NCBI GenBank assembly: GCA_002914845.1
Contig: JXTC01000029.1
Coordinates: 808,591 to 872,590, forward strand
Reading direction: 5' to 3'
From: Trema orientale
Taxonomy: Eukaryota; Streptophyta; Magnoliopsida; Rosales; Cannabaceae
DNA length: 64,000 bases
Shown here: in pieces, positions 37,131 to 48,205 of the stretch
Position numbering within the stretch: position 1 is the first letter of the stretch
How the letters are laid out: each line of letters opens with the position of its first letter
Program-made: the position numbers and the translations under genes
Notes under the pieces: generated by a model
What the model was told of the DNA's origin: nothing
Databases searched by the model: none
Seen by the model: only the letters and a program-made list of their open reading frames with translations

Positions 37131-38642
37131 AGTTAACCCTAGATTACTAGATTACAGAGATGGACCAACAAAGGTGTTTCTTTTCCTCCTCTACAAGAAA
37201 ACCAAAACCTCTCCTCTCTTCTCTTCTCTTCTCTTCTCTTCTCTCCTACTACTCTCTCTCTCTCTCTCGCTTGCTCAGGCCCTCAGAGCCAGTGGGTTCT
37301 TATATAATACCACGAGAGGCATGCTACCTTAGGCCCATTCAGCCGAAGAGGGCTCTTAATTAGAAGTCATCTAGTATTAAGTTCTAATTTAAATATTTGG
37401 TATTAAAATTTAAATATTGGTATTAAATTAATTTTGACACGCAAAACCATATTCCCAATCTAATTCTACATTTAACCATACGAATTTCGAAACAAAATCC
37501 GAAACATTTTTGTCAAAATTGATACCTCGTTTAAAAATAATGCTAAATATATTATTTTTCTCATTCTTTAATTTTACAGACTACATCAACTCTATTATCT
37601 AATTTAATATTTTAATAATGACTTTACTTAATAAAAAAGTAAAAATAACTCACACAAATCCTGAAAGTAGAACTTCCAACCTAATATCTAATTCTCTCCC
37701 CACTTTACCTACTGAGCTACCGTTGTTTTAAATTTTAAAAACCCACATTAACAATAATGTTGTTTGCATTCATTTTCTTTCCAAAAAAAAACAAAAAATA
37801 GATTAAAAAACATAAATAGATATCAAATATTATTGTGTTTAAATAAACTTCTTTCTCCAAAAAAAAATTAACAACAATAATAAATAAACTTCTTTCTCCA
37901 GAAAAAAATTAATAATAATAATAACGTACATTTTAGTCTCAAAATTCACTTTTATGTTTTAACACTCCTGCCCGATCTTTTTCAAATTCTGTTGAAGAGT
38001 TTGAAAGCAAGAGCTTTAAATTTATTCTTCTATTCCAAATTCGATTGTTCTTGCTTTCTTCTATATTTTGAAATTTTTCTTGTATTTATATATATTTTTT
38101 TTGTTGTTGTCGTTCTTTATGAGATTATATTCTTGCTGTTTTAGGGTGTTTTTCTATTATTGTTGTCCTTCATAAGATTAGATTCATGATATTTTAGAGT
38201 GTTTCTCTCTTACTTACTTATTTATCAATAATAAGAATGTATAATTGAAATATAAATCCAAGTATGATAAACTGAAGAAAACAACGATAAAAGAGCTAAT
38301 TAAATCTCAAAAAATAACTCCTTATAACCTTTTTACAAGCAATATAAAGGATGAAAACGTAAGTAAAGATCTTGCTCTTGAATAATTAGTTTTAAATGAA
38401 TTAGGAGATGAGGAAGTGAATTGTTTTGGCGTTTTCGGTGATACTAAATTTTATAGGTTATATTGTAGTTGGTGATATGGCATATTTTCCTAACAAAAAT
38501 CAAAAACAGATATTGTCATTTTTTTCTAAATTGAAAAGGCCTCTTTGGAGTTTTTGTCTAGGCCCTAAAATCGCTCTAGCCAACTCTGCACCAGTGGAAA
38601 AGCATTCATCTTTTACCTCAGAATTCTAACCGCGTTAGAAAA
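37131..38642. other. RPN1 upstream region and AT-rich intergenic DNA
   Basis: 37140-37270 is pyrimidine-rich (TTCTC/TCTCT microsatellite at about 37215-37270), the likely RPN1 leader and core promoter. The rest is AT-rich with a repeated AAATAAACTTCTTTCTCCA word (about 37842 and 37881). No gene. Confidence 0.45.
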
Positions 38643-38994
38643 GGATAATTGTAAAAAAATACCCTCATGTTTGGATGTTATGCAATTTAAACTCTGAAGT
38701 TTGGATTCTGCAAAATAATATCCTGAGATTACGAATTTCTGAAAATAATACCCTGTGTTAATTTTTAACTGATAAAATATAATAATATCATCAAAATTAA
38801 GATGAATAATATGAATTAATCTAGTTTTAATGGAAGATATTATTATTTTTTTGTTCTTAAAATTGGTTAAAAAATCTGTCCAGGGTATTAATTTTCAGAA
38901 ATTCTTAATGTCAGGGTATTATTTTATAGAGTCCAAACTTCAGGGTTTAATTTGCAGAATACCCAAACTTCAGAGTATTTTTTTGCAATTATCC
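38643..38994. mobile_element. Foldback element with about 125-bp terminal inverted repeats
   Basis: Left arm 38643 to about 38770 and right arm about 38870-38994 are inverted copies: GGATAATTG at one end and CAATTATCC at the other. Shared internal words are CTGAAGTTTGGA, TGCAAAATAATA and GAATTTCTGAAAA. The spacer is about 100 bp and non-coding. An AGAAAA word flanks both ends but is too short to call a target-site duplication. Confidence 0.75.
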
Positions 38995-40946
38995 CAGAAA
39001 ATTTGACTTAATGACATAAAGTAAATGTTTGTGCAGAATTTGTTAAGGGCAAATGAATTTCTTAAGGATGTGCAAAATATTCTAAAAACTGACCAAATTG
39101 ATCAATGAAAATTGGATATTCAATTCTAATTAAATTTGATTAGATATAATTTTATCATAACTGAATTGGATTAGGATTGGTTAGTTGACAAACTCAGTGT
39201 GTAAATATCCAAACATAATATTACGAGATGCTTAGCACGTGTGGCTAAGACTTCTCCTAGCACGTATGACTTTGAAATAATCTTATTATACAGCCTATAG
39301 AGCTTTTTTTTGCTTGAATACAGCCAATAGGGTTATATGTATACATATAGGTTTTTAGGTCCAAATCTAAGTCCAAATCTGACTGATCGAATCAAGAGAA
39401 AATAACATGGAAAGGACTAATTTGGGTTAAAATAACTTTTTTTCTACATTTTTCTAGAACTAACATTTTTAAGAGTATCAATAACTTATTGACCAGAGGT
39501 CAAGAGCTTCTTGACCATAACAAAACTATTATTTAGAAAATTTTCATAGTCACGTCATTGACATTCTTAAAAATATCAGTTTTTTTAAAAATAGTCGTCA
39601 TGTTCTCCTTTTTTTTCATAGTTTTCACCTAATGGGCCTAAGCTCCCGACTAATGGATCGTAGGCTTCTTTGGAATACAAAATATGGGCTATTCGACCAT
39701 TGATTAGAGGTCCGGTAGAGCTTGTACGGGCCTTTGTAAGGTTGGTCTAATTTGGGGGGCAAATGTATTTTGTTTTATACATATTGTTTAGATATATACA
39801 CATTATTTTAAGAGCTATATTTGTTAAATTGGTTTTTAGAAACCCCTTATTAATTTATAGCTTAATGACAGCTATAAGTAAATGTACGTTTGTACTGTCC
39901 TTTACATCCATTAACAAGAAATCATCATTAAATAATACATCACTTTTTTATCATAGTATATCAAAATATTTGGTAATTTTTTTCAAATGTACCAAATTGT
40001 GATATTAACTTTTGGCTGGGACTTTTCAGTCCTAGTATGTCTTTTTTTATGATATTAGTATATTTGATCATGCTTTTATGGGGGGGAAAAAAACATATTT
40101 TGCAAATTAGAGCTTTAAATTTGGTAGATGTCTTTTTAGTCCCAGTAGATCTATTTATAAGGTGACCTATTGCAGTAGTGAAATTGGTATGTAAAAAAAT
40201 ATAATGAGTACATATATGGATATACCTAGCGAAAAAAGAAATGTAATTAATCATAAATTCCCATTAATAGTGGTAGAGTTGATTTTCCGCAAATCCATGA
40301 ATGTTGACGATGTGTTACAAACTAGTGGTAAGAAAATGGGTATTCCGGCCATCATTAAAACTCGACATAAGAATTTATGGCAGTCCGAAGAAACTAATTG
40401 AGAGTTTTAACATAGAGGCCAAAGCTCTTAACATTAATCTTTTAAAGGCAAGGAACATTGAACTGCCTCTCCAATCTTTTGAAACATATGCATAATTGGT
40501 GATTATCACTTGGTTTGGATGGTGTTTGAGCACCATTCAAACCAAACAACTGATTTTCAAACCAACCGATTATTATGATTGTATGAAAAAACTTGATCGA
40601 AAATAGGCTGTTTTGGTCGATGAAAACCAAAATTAAAGTCCCGAATCAATAACTTATAACTCCTCAAATCTCAGAAATGATCTTAAACAAAAACAAATGC
40701 AAACGATTACCAGAAGCGGTTTATAAATCCACAAGAAGAGAGAGATTCAAAACTATACATTACCCACAAATTCGAAACTTCAACTTAGAGTAATTAGCCC
40801 ACATAATAAAACTATATCAGAAATAACCCATGAAAGAGAAAGCCAGCTAGAGACAGAGACAAATAATATGGCTGTCAGCTAATAGAAGTATACAGTGAAG
40901 CGAGGGACACACTACTTAAATGGTCAATGGGGTCTTGTTTGAGGTT
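38995..40946. other. Intergenic, old repeats only
   Basis: AT-rich with no recognisable gene. A small inverted repeat at about 40513-40553 (GGTTTGGATGGTG against CACCATTCAAACC) could form a hairpin. Short open frames near 40204-40495 resemble no family I know. Confidence 0.4.
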
Positions 40947-41083
40947 GACGATGGGATTAGAAGAGGAGCTGCCAATAGATTCTTCATTATTAACTTACGG
41001 CAACTTAACTTGTATATAGACGATGGGATTAGAAGAGGAGCTGCCAACAGATTCTATTATTAACTTAGGGTAACTTGTATATA
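40947..41083. repeat. 72-bp tandem duplication
   Basis: Units start at 40947 and 41019, both with GACGATGGGATTAGAAGAGG followed by AGCTGCCAA and a TATTAACTTA segment. The second copy is slightly shorter. Confidence 0.8.
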
Positions 41084-41149
41084 TACGCTATTAGGGACCC
41101 GATCCATGCAAGAAGTCAAAAGTAGGATACGTGAAATGTAAACGGGTTT

Positions 41150-41545
41150 CTAACACTTCTACTTACAAAAACCAAAAAAAAAATTACAAAAATACAGTGG
41201 GTTAAAATTTTTTTTCAATTCCTATACTGTTTTTTTAAAAGAAAAATACAACTTTAAAAAAAATTAGAAAAATACTATTTTTAAAATAGTTTCTAGTTAC
41301 TAGTATCTGAAAACTGATTACCAGTTACCAATTATATAGCAGTTATAAATACCTTTGGTTATTAGTTACCAGTTCTCAAAAACTCGTTACCGGTTAAGTT
41401 GTTATTTTATAAAATGATATTTTTCTAAAGCCTTTTTTAAACATAGTATTTTTTTTAAAAAAAAATAGGGTACCAGATCTTTAGAAAAACTGAGCCAATC
41501 AAATATTTCTAAGTTTTTTGTAAAAATGCCGTACGAGGCCTAATT
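41150..41545. mobile_element. Foldback element with GTTACCAGT-rich core, family D copy 1
   Basis: Resembles 55040-55450: arms with TTACAAAAATAC, AAAAATACxACTTT and TTTTAAAATAGTT in opposite orientations surround a core of repeated GTTACTAG/GTTACCAGTT words and the shared CAGTTATAAATA. No coding seen. Confidence 0.55.
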
Positions 41546-41845
41546 TTCACAATATAAACCATATTTTTGGGCTTTGTGGAATTCAAAGGCGAAGGCCCAA
41601 TCTGGAGCAAAAGGCATTTGTAAAAAAGATGCCCAAATTTTTACTATTTTAATTTTAGGAATTAAATTATATTTCACTAATAATCTAAAGGGTTAGACTC
41701 CCGTAGCGATTAATAGTCACCCAAATTTTGACAGTTATATATAAATTTAACGGGTTTTGATTTAATGATTAATTGATTAGTTTGCCAACAAAATTTGGGG
41801 TATTTATTATTTGTTTTACATATCGATAATTAATTGTATATAATA

Positions 41846-42991
41846 TTAAGGGATTTTGGCATGAATGCCCACTGAATTATGCGTGTGGCTGCAAATTGAT
41901 CGCTAAATTTAAAAAGGTTGCAATCAAGTCCTTTAATTAAAAAACAGTAGCAAAGACGCCCAAATTGAAAACGTCTATTAAATATATCATCGTTTTTGGC
42001 ACCATGGACTTCACTTACGCTAGATCTGAATACACCAAGCCATCCCCTTTTCCCCTCACCCCAACCTCCTTTTAAATAATTTTTTTTTTTAACAAAAACA
42101 ACCTTTAATTAAAATTACATTAGAACAAACTAAAGTTTCAACTACTGATTTTAAACCAGATTTATCAAAAAGCAGAAAAGAAAAAAATTGTATATGAATC
42201 TTGACAATATTTATTTTTTTTTATTGTCTTTTTTCACAATCCCTTAGAGTGGAAAAATCAATTTATACTCTAAATGAGAGAATTACCCAGTTATATATCA
42301 AAAGTCAAAAGTCAAAGTTCTACACATAATTAATAAGATCCATTTGTAATCCACTATTGCCAGATCCTTCGACGACGAAAACTACACTGAGCGTACTCCT
42401 TTTCAGAATCACAACGTATCTTTCAGCCACAAAAACGATGAATTTCTCTACACCAACCCTCCGCTGCAAGACGAAAACGATGCCATTTTCGTTTTTGGTT
42501 TCTCAATTTCGGTGACTGGACTCCTTTTCCGGCATTGCAGTTGCTTTTTGGCTCAATAATCTCACTTGGCGCACTACTGGGTCTTGTGCTTTCCTCCTTG
42601 TCAACACATACTTCGTTGATTTAAGCAAGACACTTTTTTTTTTTTTTTTTCCTTTTTTCCAAGTGAAATGGCACACACTCTTTATTTTCGAATTCTTAGC
42701 CGTATATATAAAAGAGTATTTATATATTAATTTGGTTGTTAGTGGGTTTTGTTAGTGTATTGAAATTTGATCATAGAATTTTCGTTTTCTAAAATTTGAG
42801 TGAGATTAGCTTTTAATTTGTAGAATTAGGAAGACTTCTTGTGTGAGGGTTTGTCTTTTCACGTCTAACTTATTTTAGGGCATACTTATGTTAATTAGAC
42901 TTGATCAGTTGATTGCCACTTTTTTTTATTCAGTGACCAATGTGCAACTACGCGTATTATAATTTAGGGGCATTCATGCCAAAAGTCTTAA
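41846..42991. mobile_element. 1.15-kb non-autonomous element with about 90-bp terminal inverted repeats
   Basis: The left end TTAAGGGATTTTGGCATGAA, then TGCCCACTGAATTAT, is inverted at the right end (reverse complement TTAAGACTTTTGGCATGAAT, then GCCCCTAAATTAT). Similarity continues through a GCAAATTGATC/GCACATTGGTC segment. The interior has no transposase, but 42357-42560 has higher GC and one open frame of about 60 codons (ARSFDDENYTERTPF to CFLAQ-stop) that I do not recognise. The long TIRs suggest a Mutator-like element that may carry captured host sequence; no clear target-site duplication was seen. Confidence 0.65.
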
Positions 42992-44507
42992 TTTTAATTG
43001 ATACTTATTGATAGTGATTTTATTTGTATCTATAGTGATGATTTTACAAAGTTACTATTTGAGTATCTCCCTAATCTAAAATTTAAACATATATCAATAA
43101 TTTTTGGAAATATATAGTTTTAGTAAGTTCGGTCTGTCAGTTTGGACTTAGAATAAAAGCTGACCGACTGATTTTCAGGTTTTTAACTTAGTCTATTTAT
43201 TTATTCTTATTTTTTTTCTTCAATTTTGATTTAGTTGGTTTGGTCGATTTTTTCAATTTTACGATTTATTTGCACATGCCTATTCGAAGTAGAAGTCCAT
43301 GACCTTGACAATATCCCTGGCTATCAGTCTAAGCTCGGTGATTTTCTCTTAGATGTATCTAATTTGTTGTCTCTTTTCCTATGATAAGGGTTAATAGTTC
43401 AATCAGGCTCCATATAGTTCAACTCGCTTTGCCTTAAGATTGGCCTACGAATATATTTAGTTAGAGAATGATCTACCTCTAATTCAGTATGTTATTGTAT
43501 TTGATTCTTCTAACTAATGACATATTTATCTTTCACTAAAAAGCGAAAGGGAAAAAAAAAAAAAAGGAAAGAAAAAGCGCCAGTGCAGTCCTTCACAGGG
43601 CTGAGTCATGCTTGATAATTCGGAAAATCAAGGAAAAATTAGTTTGTTTACTTGAATAAAAGTTACCGGAATTCTGTTCATGCAGCTTTGTTAATTTTAA
43701 TGAGGCAGCTATTAAGGAAGAAAAACCTTATCTTACCCTTATTTGAAGAAAAGAGAATTATAATTTTGTTGATGGGTTCAGCCAACAGACCATAGTAGAG
43801 GAATTTCCTGCAACTAAACAAACTCATCATGTATCCAACCCAAAGGGTAATTTGGCCAAAGTACTCACCCTCATTATTAGAGTAGAACATAAACTAGCAA
43901 CCTTAGAATTTCGTATAGTGAAAATGCAGAAATATACCAAAAAGAAATACATGTTTCTGCCTTTAGACCATTTGTAGAAGAACTGGTTATCTGATCTCTT
44001 TCACGACAATAGGTTTCTTAGAACTTATTTGTCAACATTTATGCATTTTTCATATGTTGCCAAGCAAATCTCTTTACTAGTATGTTTACTTTTTGTTCTT
44101 CAAAATTGAAATAATTAGTGAAATCTACTCTAAAATGCTGCTTAAGAAATTTTCTATAATTCTGTTTAACTTTAAAAAACGAAAAAACTAAAAATAAAAT
44201 CTTCCCCAACAAGTTCTTAAAGAATATTTTTTTATTGGCATTAAATTAAAGTCTTGTTACAAGTGGAAAAGGATTTAAAAAATTAATCTCAACCATACTT
44301 TGTATTATGTTTCAATCAATTACGCTACAAAAGTGTGATCTATGAACAAACAGGATAAACATAAAAACAAACTTATCTTAAAATGTTCTTTCATTTCTTT
44401 TGATTTTAACACAAAAGAAAAACAAACACAAATGGTACTCTACTCGGTAACCCATCAAAACCCCCTTTATAATTTAGTACACATATCCTTCTATCTCACA
44501 CACCAAT
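42992..44507. other. Intergenic DNA downstream of the E6-like gene
   Basis: AT-rich, no gene recognised. About 44300-44507 is probably 3' UTR of the E6-like gene. Confidence 0.45.
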
Positions 44508-45212
44508 TCAAGGCACATAACCTTGGCTCTCTTGGTACTTCTCATACTCTTCCATAGAATCAAACTCATACCTAGTGTTCCTCTCCGCCGTCTGATCATA
44601 CCCATTGTTATAGTAACGATAATTTTTATTATAATTATTCTCATTCTCGTTCTCATTCTTTACATCACGAAAGTACCTTCCATTGTCCAAAAACCTCGTG
44701 TCACTCATCCCTTGCCTCTCAATAGGCTTGATCTGATCATAGCCGTTGTTTCCATAGTAGTAGTTTTTGGTCACAGGACCACTATAGTACTTCCTTTTAT
44801 CCAAACCACGGTCACGTCGTTCAGCCTCATTCTCATCATCGTTAATCTCGAACCCTTCGTTGCCGGGGAAATCCTCGCTCAGAAGCTCGTTCTCGACGCC
44901 GCCGGAGGTGGTCGGAATCTCCTTCGTCGAAGGAAACCGCTCGTTATAGGCCTCCTCTTGACCATACAAACCGTACCCATTTTCCCTCTCGTTGGTGCCG
45001 GAACTTGGGGCCGGAGACGGCGCCGGAACTGCCGTCTCCGGTGCCGGCGCCGGAGTTAGTACTTCAACTGGGGTTTCTTTTTTGGGGGAACTGGGCTGGA
45101 TGGCATTGTTGTGAGTGACTTTGCTGAACAACTTGCTCTCTCTGGCTTTAACTTGAAAAGCAGAGAAGAGCAAGAGGACAAAGAAAAAGACTGGTATAGA
45201 AGAGGAAGCCAT
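44508..45212 (-). CDS. Protein E6-like (secreted, cotton-fibre E6 family)
   Basis: Single-exon gene of 234 aa. Residues 1-23 are a clear signal peptide (MASSSIPVFFFVLLLFSAFQ, cleaved near VKA-RES). Next is a Pro/Ala-rich linker (TPAPAPETAVPAPSPAPSSG), an acidic Glu/Asp-rich stretch, and Tyr/Asn-rich repeats of the E6 family (YYSGPVTKNYYYGNNGYD, RQGMSDTRFLDNGRYF, YNKNYRYYNNGYD, YEFDSMEEYEKYQESQGY). The first E6 was found as an abundant cotton-fibre transcript; the family is probably apoplastic or cell-wall associated, and no enzymatic activity is known. The NGYD and RYEF repeats could be Tyr cross-linking sites (inference). A good TATA box stands upstream at 45287-45293. The whole protein is low-complexity, so homology rests on the repeat pattern and signal peptide. 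Confidence 0.85.
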   Translation of the reverse strand: MASSSIPVFFFVLLLFSAFQVKARESKLFSKVTHNNAIQPSSPKKETPVEVLTPAPAPETAVPAPSPAPSSGTNERENGYGLYGQEEAYNERFPSTKEIPTTSGGVENELLSEDFPGNEGFEINDDENEAERRDRGLDKRKYYSGPVTKNYYYGNNGYDQIKPIERQGMSDTRFLDNGRYFRDVKNENENENNYNKNYRYYNNGYDQTAERNTRYEFDSMEEYEKYQESQGYVP

Positions 45213-45286
45213 GGATGAGAGCTAGCTGAGATGGGAGGAAACAAAAGATGGTTTTTGTATTGGTTCTTTTTTTTCTCTTAAGGGGT

Positions 45287-45293
45287 TTTTATA
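45287..45293 (-). promoter_or_regulatory. TATA box of the E6-like gene
   Basis: TCTATAAAAAC on the minus strand (core TATAAAA), about 75 bases upstream of the ATG at 45212. It is the best TATA match in the window and fits a strongly expressed gene. Confidence 0.7.
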
Positions 45294-45299
45294 GAGTTT

Positions 45300-46115
45300 T
45301 TGATGTAGCTTTGAGTCCACTTAAAATGGCCCGAGTAATTATGCGTGAATTGAGGCAATGTCTAAGAAGAATGGCTATGTGGGGCAAGGTAAAAATGATG
45401 GAATAAAGAGCATGCTGCGTGGTAGCATGTGGAGTGAAGGACTCTATTGATAATGTCTCACAATATTGGTGACACAATGCTTTTGTACCTACCCAAATAG
45501 ACAATGTATTGATATAAAAGACTATGCAAATTAAGAGGAGGGTCCTCCTTTTGTCAGACAATTTAAGTTAGTTAGTTGGTGTGAAGAATAGTAGGAAAAA
45601 AGCAAGTAAAATTAGTAAAGCAGTAAGTAACTAAAGTTAATTAGTTTTGTAGTTTTTTAGGAGCGGATAGGATTCCAGTTGTTTAGCTGTTACTATTTTT
45701 AAAACTGTGATACTTTGTTTGTTTATTTTTATGTGTAGCTTCGGGGATTCTTCCCGGCTTCTGTCTTTAAGCTCTTCTTGTTTGCTTTTGGTGTAATGAC
45801 AACATCGTCATTTGTCCAAAAGAACAAACTGTGATATTCTTACACTACAAATAGAAATGAATCCTTACTATGGAGTTGGCCGGACTATATCTTAGCTTAC
45901 AATTTGTGCACATTATACAGATGCTTTCAAAATCATTAATTTCCCACAATCACGAGGGGGAAAACCATATATGCGTGCTTTGGTTGTCCCAACACTTGTA
46001 ATTTGGTTTTATTGGTGTGCCTGTTATAACTGCACCACAGAAGTCAACTATATTGTATTACGATGTAAAAAATTTTGTTCCAAATTTGAGCATATGCAAC
46101 TTTACTTCGATTAAA
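45300..46115. other. E6-like upstream region
   Basis: Promoter-proximal sequence of the E6-like gene up to an unknown limit. No ORF of note and no repeat recognised. Confidence 0.4.
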
Positions 46116-46190
46116 TAGATGGGATTCGAACTCAAGACATTCTATATTGACCACCCTTGTACTAAGCTTTGTCTCAACCACAATTACCTC
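46116..46190 (-). mobile_element. tRNA-like Pol III promoter boxes, probable SINE fragment
   Basis: On the minus strand TAGTACAAGGG (46164-46154, A-box-like) is followed about 20 bases later by GAGTTCGAATCCC (46133-46121, near-perfect B box). It does not fold as a tRNA. The spacing and absence of an acceptor stem fit a tRNA-derived SINE head. Confidence 0.45.
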
Positions 46191-47430
46191 GAACTTTTTG
46201 GACCTTAAATTCATGGGTGAAAAAAAAAAACGAAAAACAGAAGTAAAAAAAAAAGGTTTATTCCGAAATTAAATGCTTCAACAAGTTACAATTATTCGTG
46301 AGAAGGGAAGAGTAAGGAGGATGTGCGAGAACGTGAGTAGAAATAAATTAGAAGACAATTGAATGATTTTGCAACTTAATGATATCAATTGATTAAAGCA
46401 GAAGTGGTTTTCGTAAAGTTAAAGATATGTCTACATCTAACAATGCCATGATGTTGTGTGTCTTCTCAAAGCCATCAATCTTGCAGAATTAACCTTTGGT
46501 CCCCCACGGCGTAATCAACGGAAGAACATTTGAAACTACAAAATATAACTTTATTTTTTAAAAATTGAGAAGAAAAAAAAAAAAGAGGGTAAATACTGCC
46601 GACATTCAAACACATTGTGCCTTTTCCTTTTTGTGAGTCAACTTTTCTGACTTTTTATTTGAAGTTCGCTCCAGTAATGAGGGGGGAAATTGGAATGGCA
46701 AAAAAAATAAAAAAATGAAAAAGAAAAAGAAAAAGGGCAAAAGAGACATTATATAAAAAGCAAACCAAAGGGCTGGATTGGGCTGGGATTCAAGTACGGA
46801 CTGAAGGCCCATATTCTTGTCGGGTTAAGAGTTGGTGGGTTGTAATTAGCCCAAAGTTTGAAAACGTGGGGTTCTTATAGGAAAAATGACACTTATACCT
46901 AACTTTTAAATAATAATTCCAAATTTACGATCTCAATAATTCAATTCTTTTTCTATACGAACTTAAATGACATCTTCCTAATTATTTAGGGTCTGAAAAG
47001 TGTGGTGGCCTTTTGGTAAATAAATGATCTTTTTTTGCAACAGAATTTATATATATAAATGAGTGCCTTTATGGTTGTAAAGCAAGGTTAGCCCATTCGC
47101 TAGCATATTCTCTTTTGTCCATCTCTATGTCAGGGTTCAAATCCTACCTCTACCTCTTTTAAATTCATTTTTTTTAATTTTCTTTATTATTTTTTTCTTT
47201 TTTCATCTATTTATTTCTCTCTTTTTTTTTCCTCATGAATAAATGAATGAACACCATTTTTTTTTTTCACTTTTGTTTTCTTTTTTTTTTTTAACAAATA
47301 CATTAAATCTTTTTTCCCCCTCCTAGGACATATTTACTACTTTGTTTTTTCTCTAATCTTTAGGAAACTAGAAAAATATGTTTTTTTTTTTCATTTTTTA
47401 TGTCCACCCTTCTAAATTTATTATATTATA
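46191..47430. other. Intergenic with T-rich tracts; weak second SINE-like motif
   Basis: No gene. GGTTCAAATCC at about 47132-47142 is a B-box match, with a weak A-box-like TAGCCCATTCG about 45 bases upstream, followed by T-rich DNA. A SINE remnant is possible. Confidence 0.35.
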
Positions 47431-48205
47431 AAAAACCACAAAGGTTTCTAGAAAACCAATTTAGTTTCCCTTTAGCAGAATGCCCTGTACGCAAGTAAAT
47501 CATAAAAAATCACAAAGGTTTCCTAGAAACTAGTTTGGTTTTATTTTAGTCAAATGCCCTGAATATAGATAAATCACAAGAGACCACAAAGATTTCCTAG
47601 AAAATAGTTTGGTTTCCTTTTAACAGAATACCCTATATGTAAATAAATCATAATAAACTACAAAGGTTTCCTAGAAACTAGTTTGTTTTCCTTTTAGCAT
47701 AATGTCCTATATGTAAGTAAATCACAGAAAACCACAAAGGCGGTTTAATTTATGTATAACAAAATATCCTGAATGTAAGTAAATTACAGGAAACCACAAA
47801 GGTTTCCTAGAAACCAATTTGGCTTCTTTTTAATAGAATGTCCTTTACATAAGTAAATCATAGGAAACTGCAAAAGTTTCCCGGAAATTAATTTGGTTTC
47901 CTTTTAGCAGAATGCCTTGTACGTAAGTAAATCATAGGAAACTGCAAAAGTTTCCTGAAAACCAAAACTGGTTCCTTTAGCAGAATGTCTTGTATGTAAG
48001 TAAATCACAAGAAATTACAAAAGTTTCTTGAAAGTGAATTTAGTTTCCTTTTAACAGAATGTCCTACACATAAGTAAATCACAAAAAACTGTGAAAATTT
48101 TCTGGAAACCAGTTTGGTTTCCTTTTCGCAGAATACCTAGCATATAAGTAAATCACAGTAAACTACAAAAGTTTCTTAGAGACCAGTATGATTTCCTTAT
48201 AAAAA
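47431..48205. repeat. 74-bp minisatellite, about 11 diverged tandem units
   Basis: Each unit reads roughly AAACCACAAAGGTTTCCTAG, AAACCAGTTTGGTTTCCTTT, TAGCAGAATGCCCTGTA and TGTAAGTAAATCACAGG. Eleven consecutive units from 47431 differ by 10-25% from each other, and the fifth has an internal deletion. Each unit holds the dyad GGTTTCCTAGAAACC. No open frame runs through it. Confidence 0.9.

Noticed and set aside
44523..45059. Plus-strand open frame of 178 codons
   Set aside because: Antisense shadow of the E6-like gene; hydrophobic low-complexity translation with no family resemblance.
46600..46830. Minus-strand 68-codon frame rich in Phe
   Set aside because: Derived from A-rich tracts; no homology and no promoter context.
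47431..48205. CRISPR-like array
   Set aside because: This is a plant nuclear sequence; the units are contiguous and diverged, with no constant repeat and unique spacer structure.
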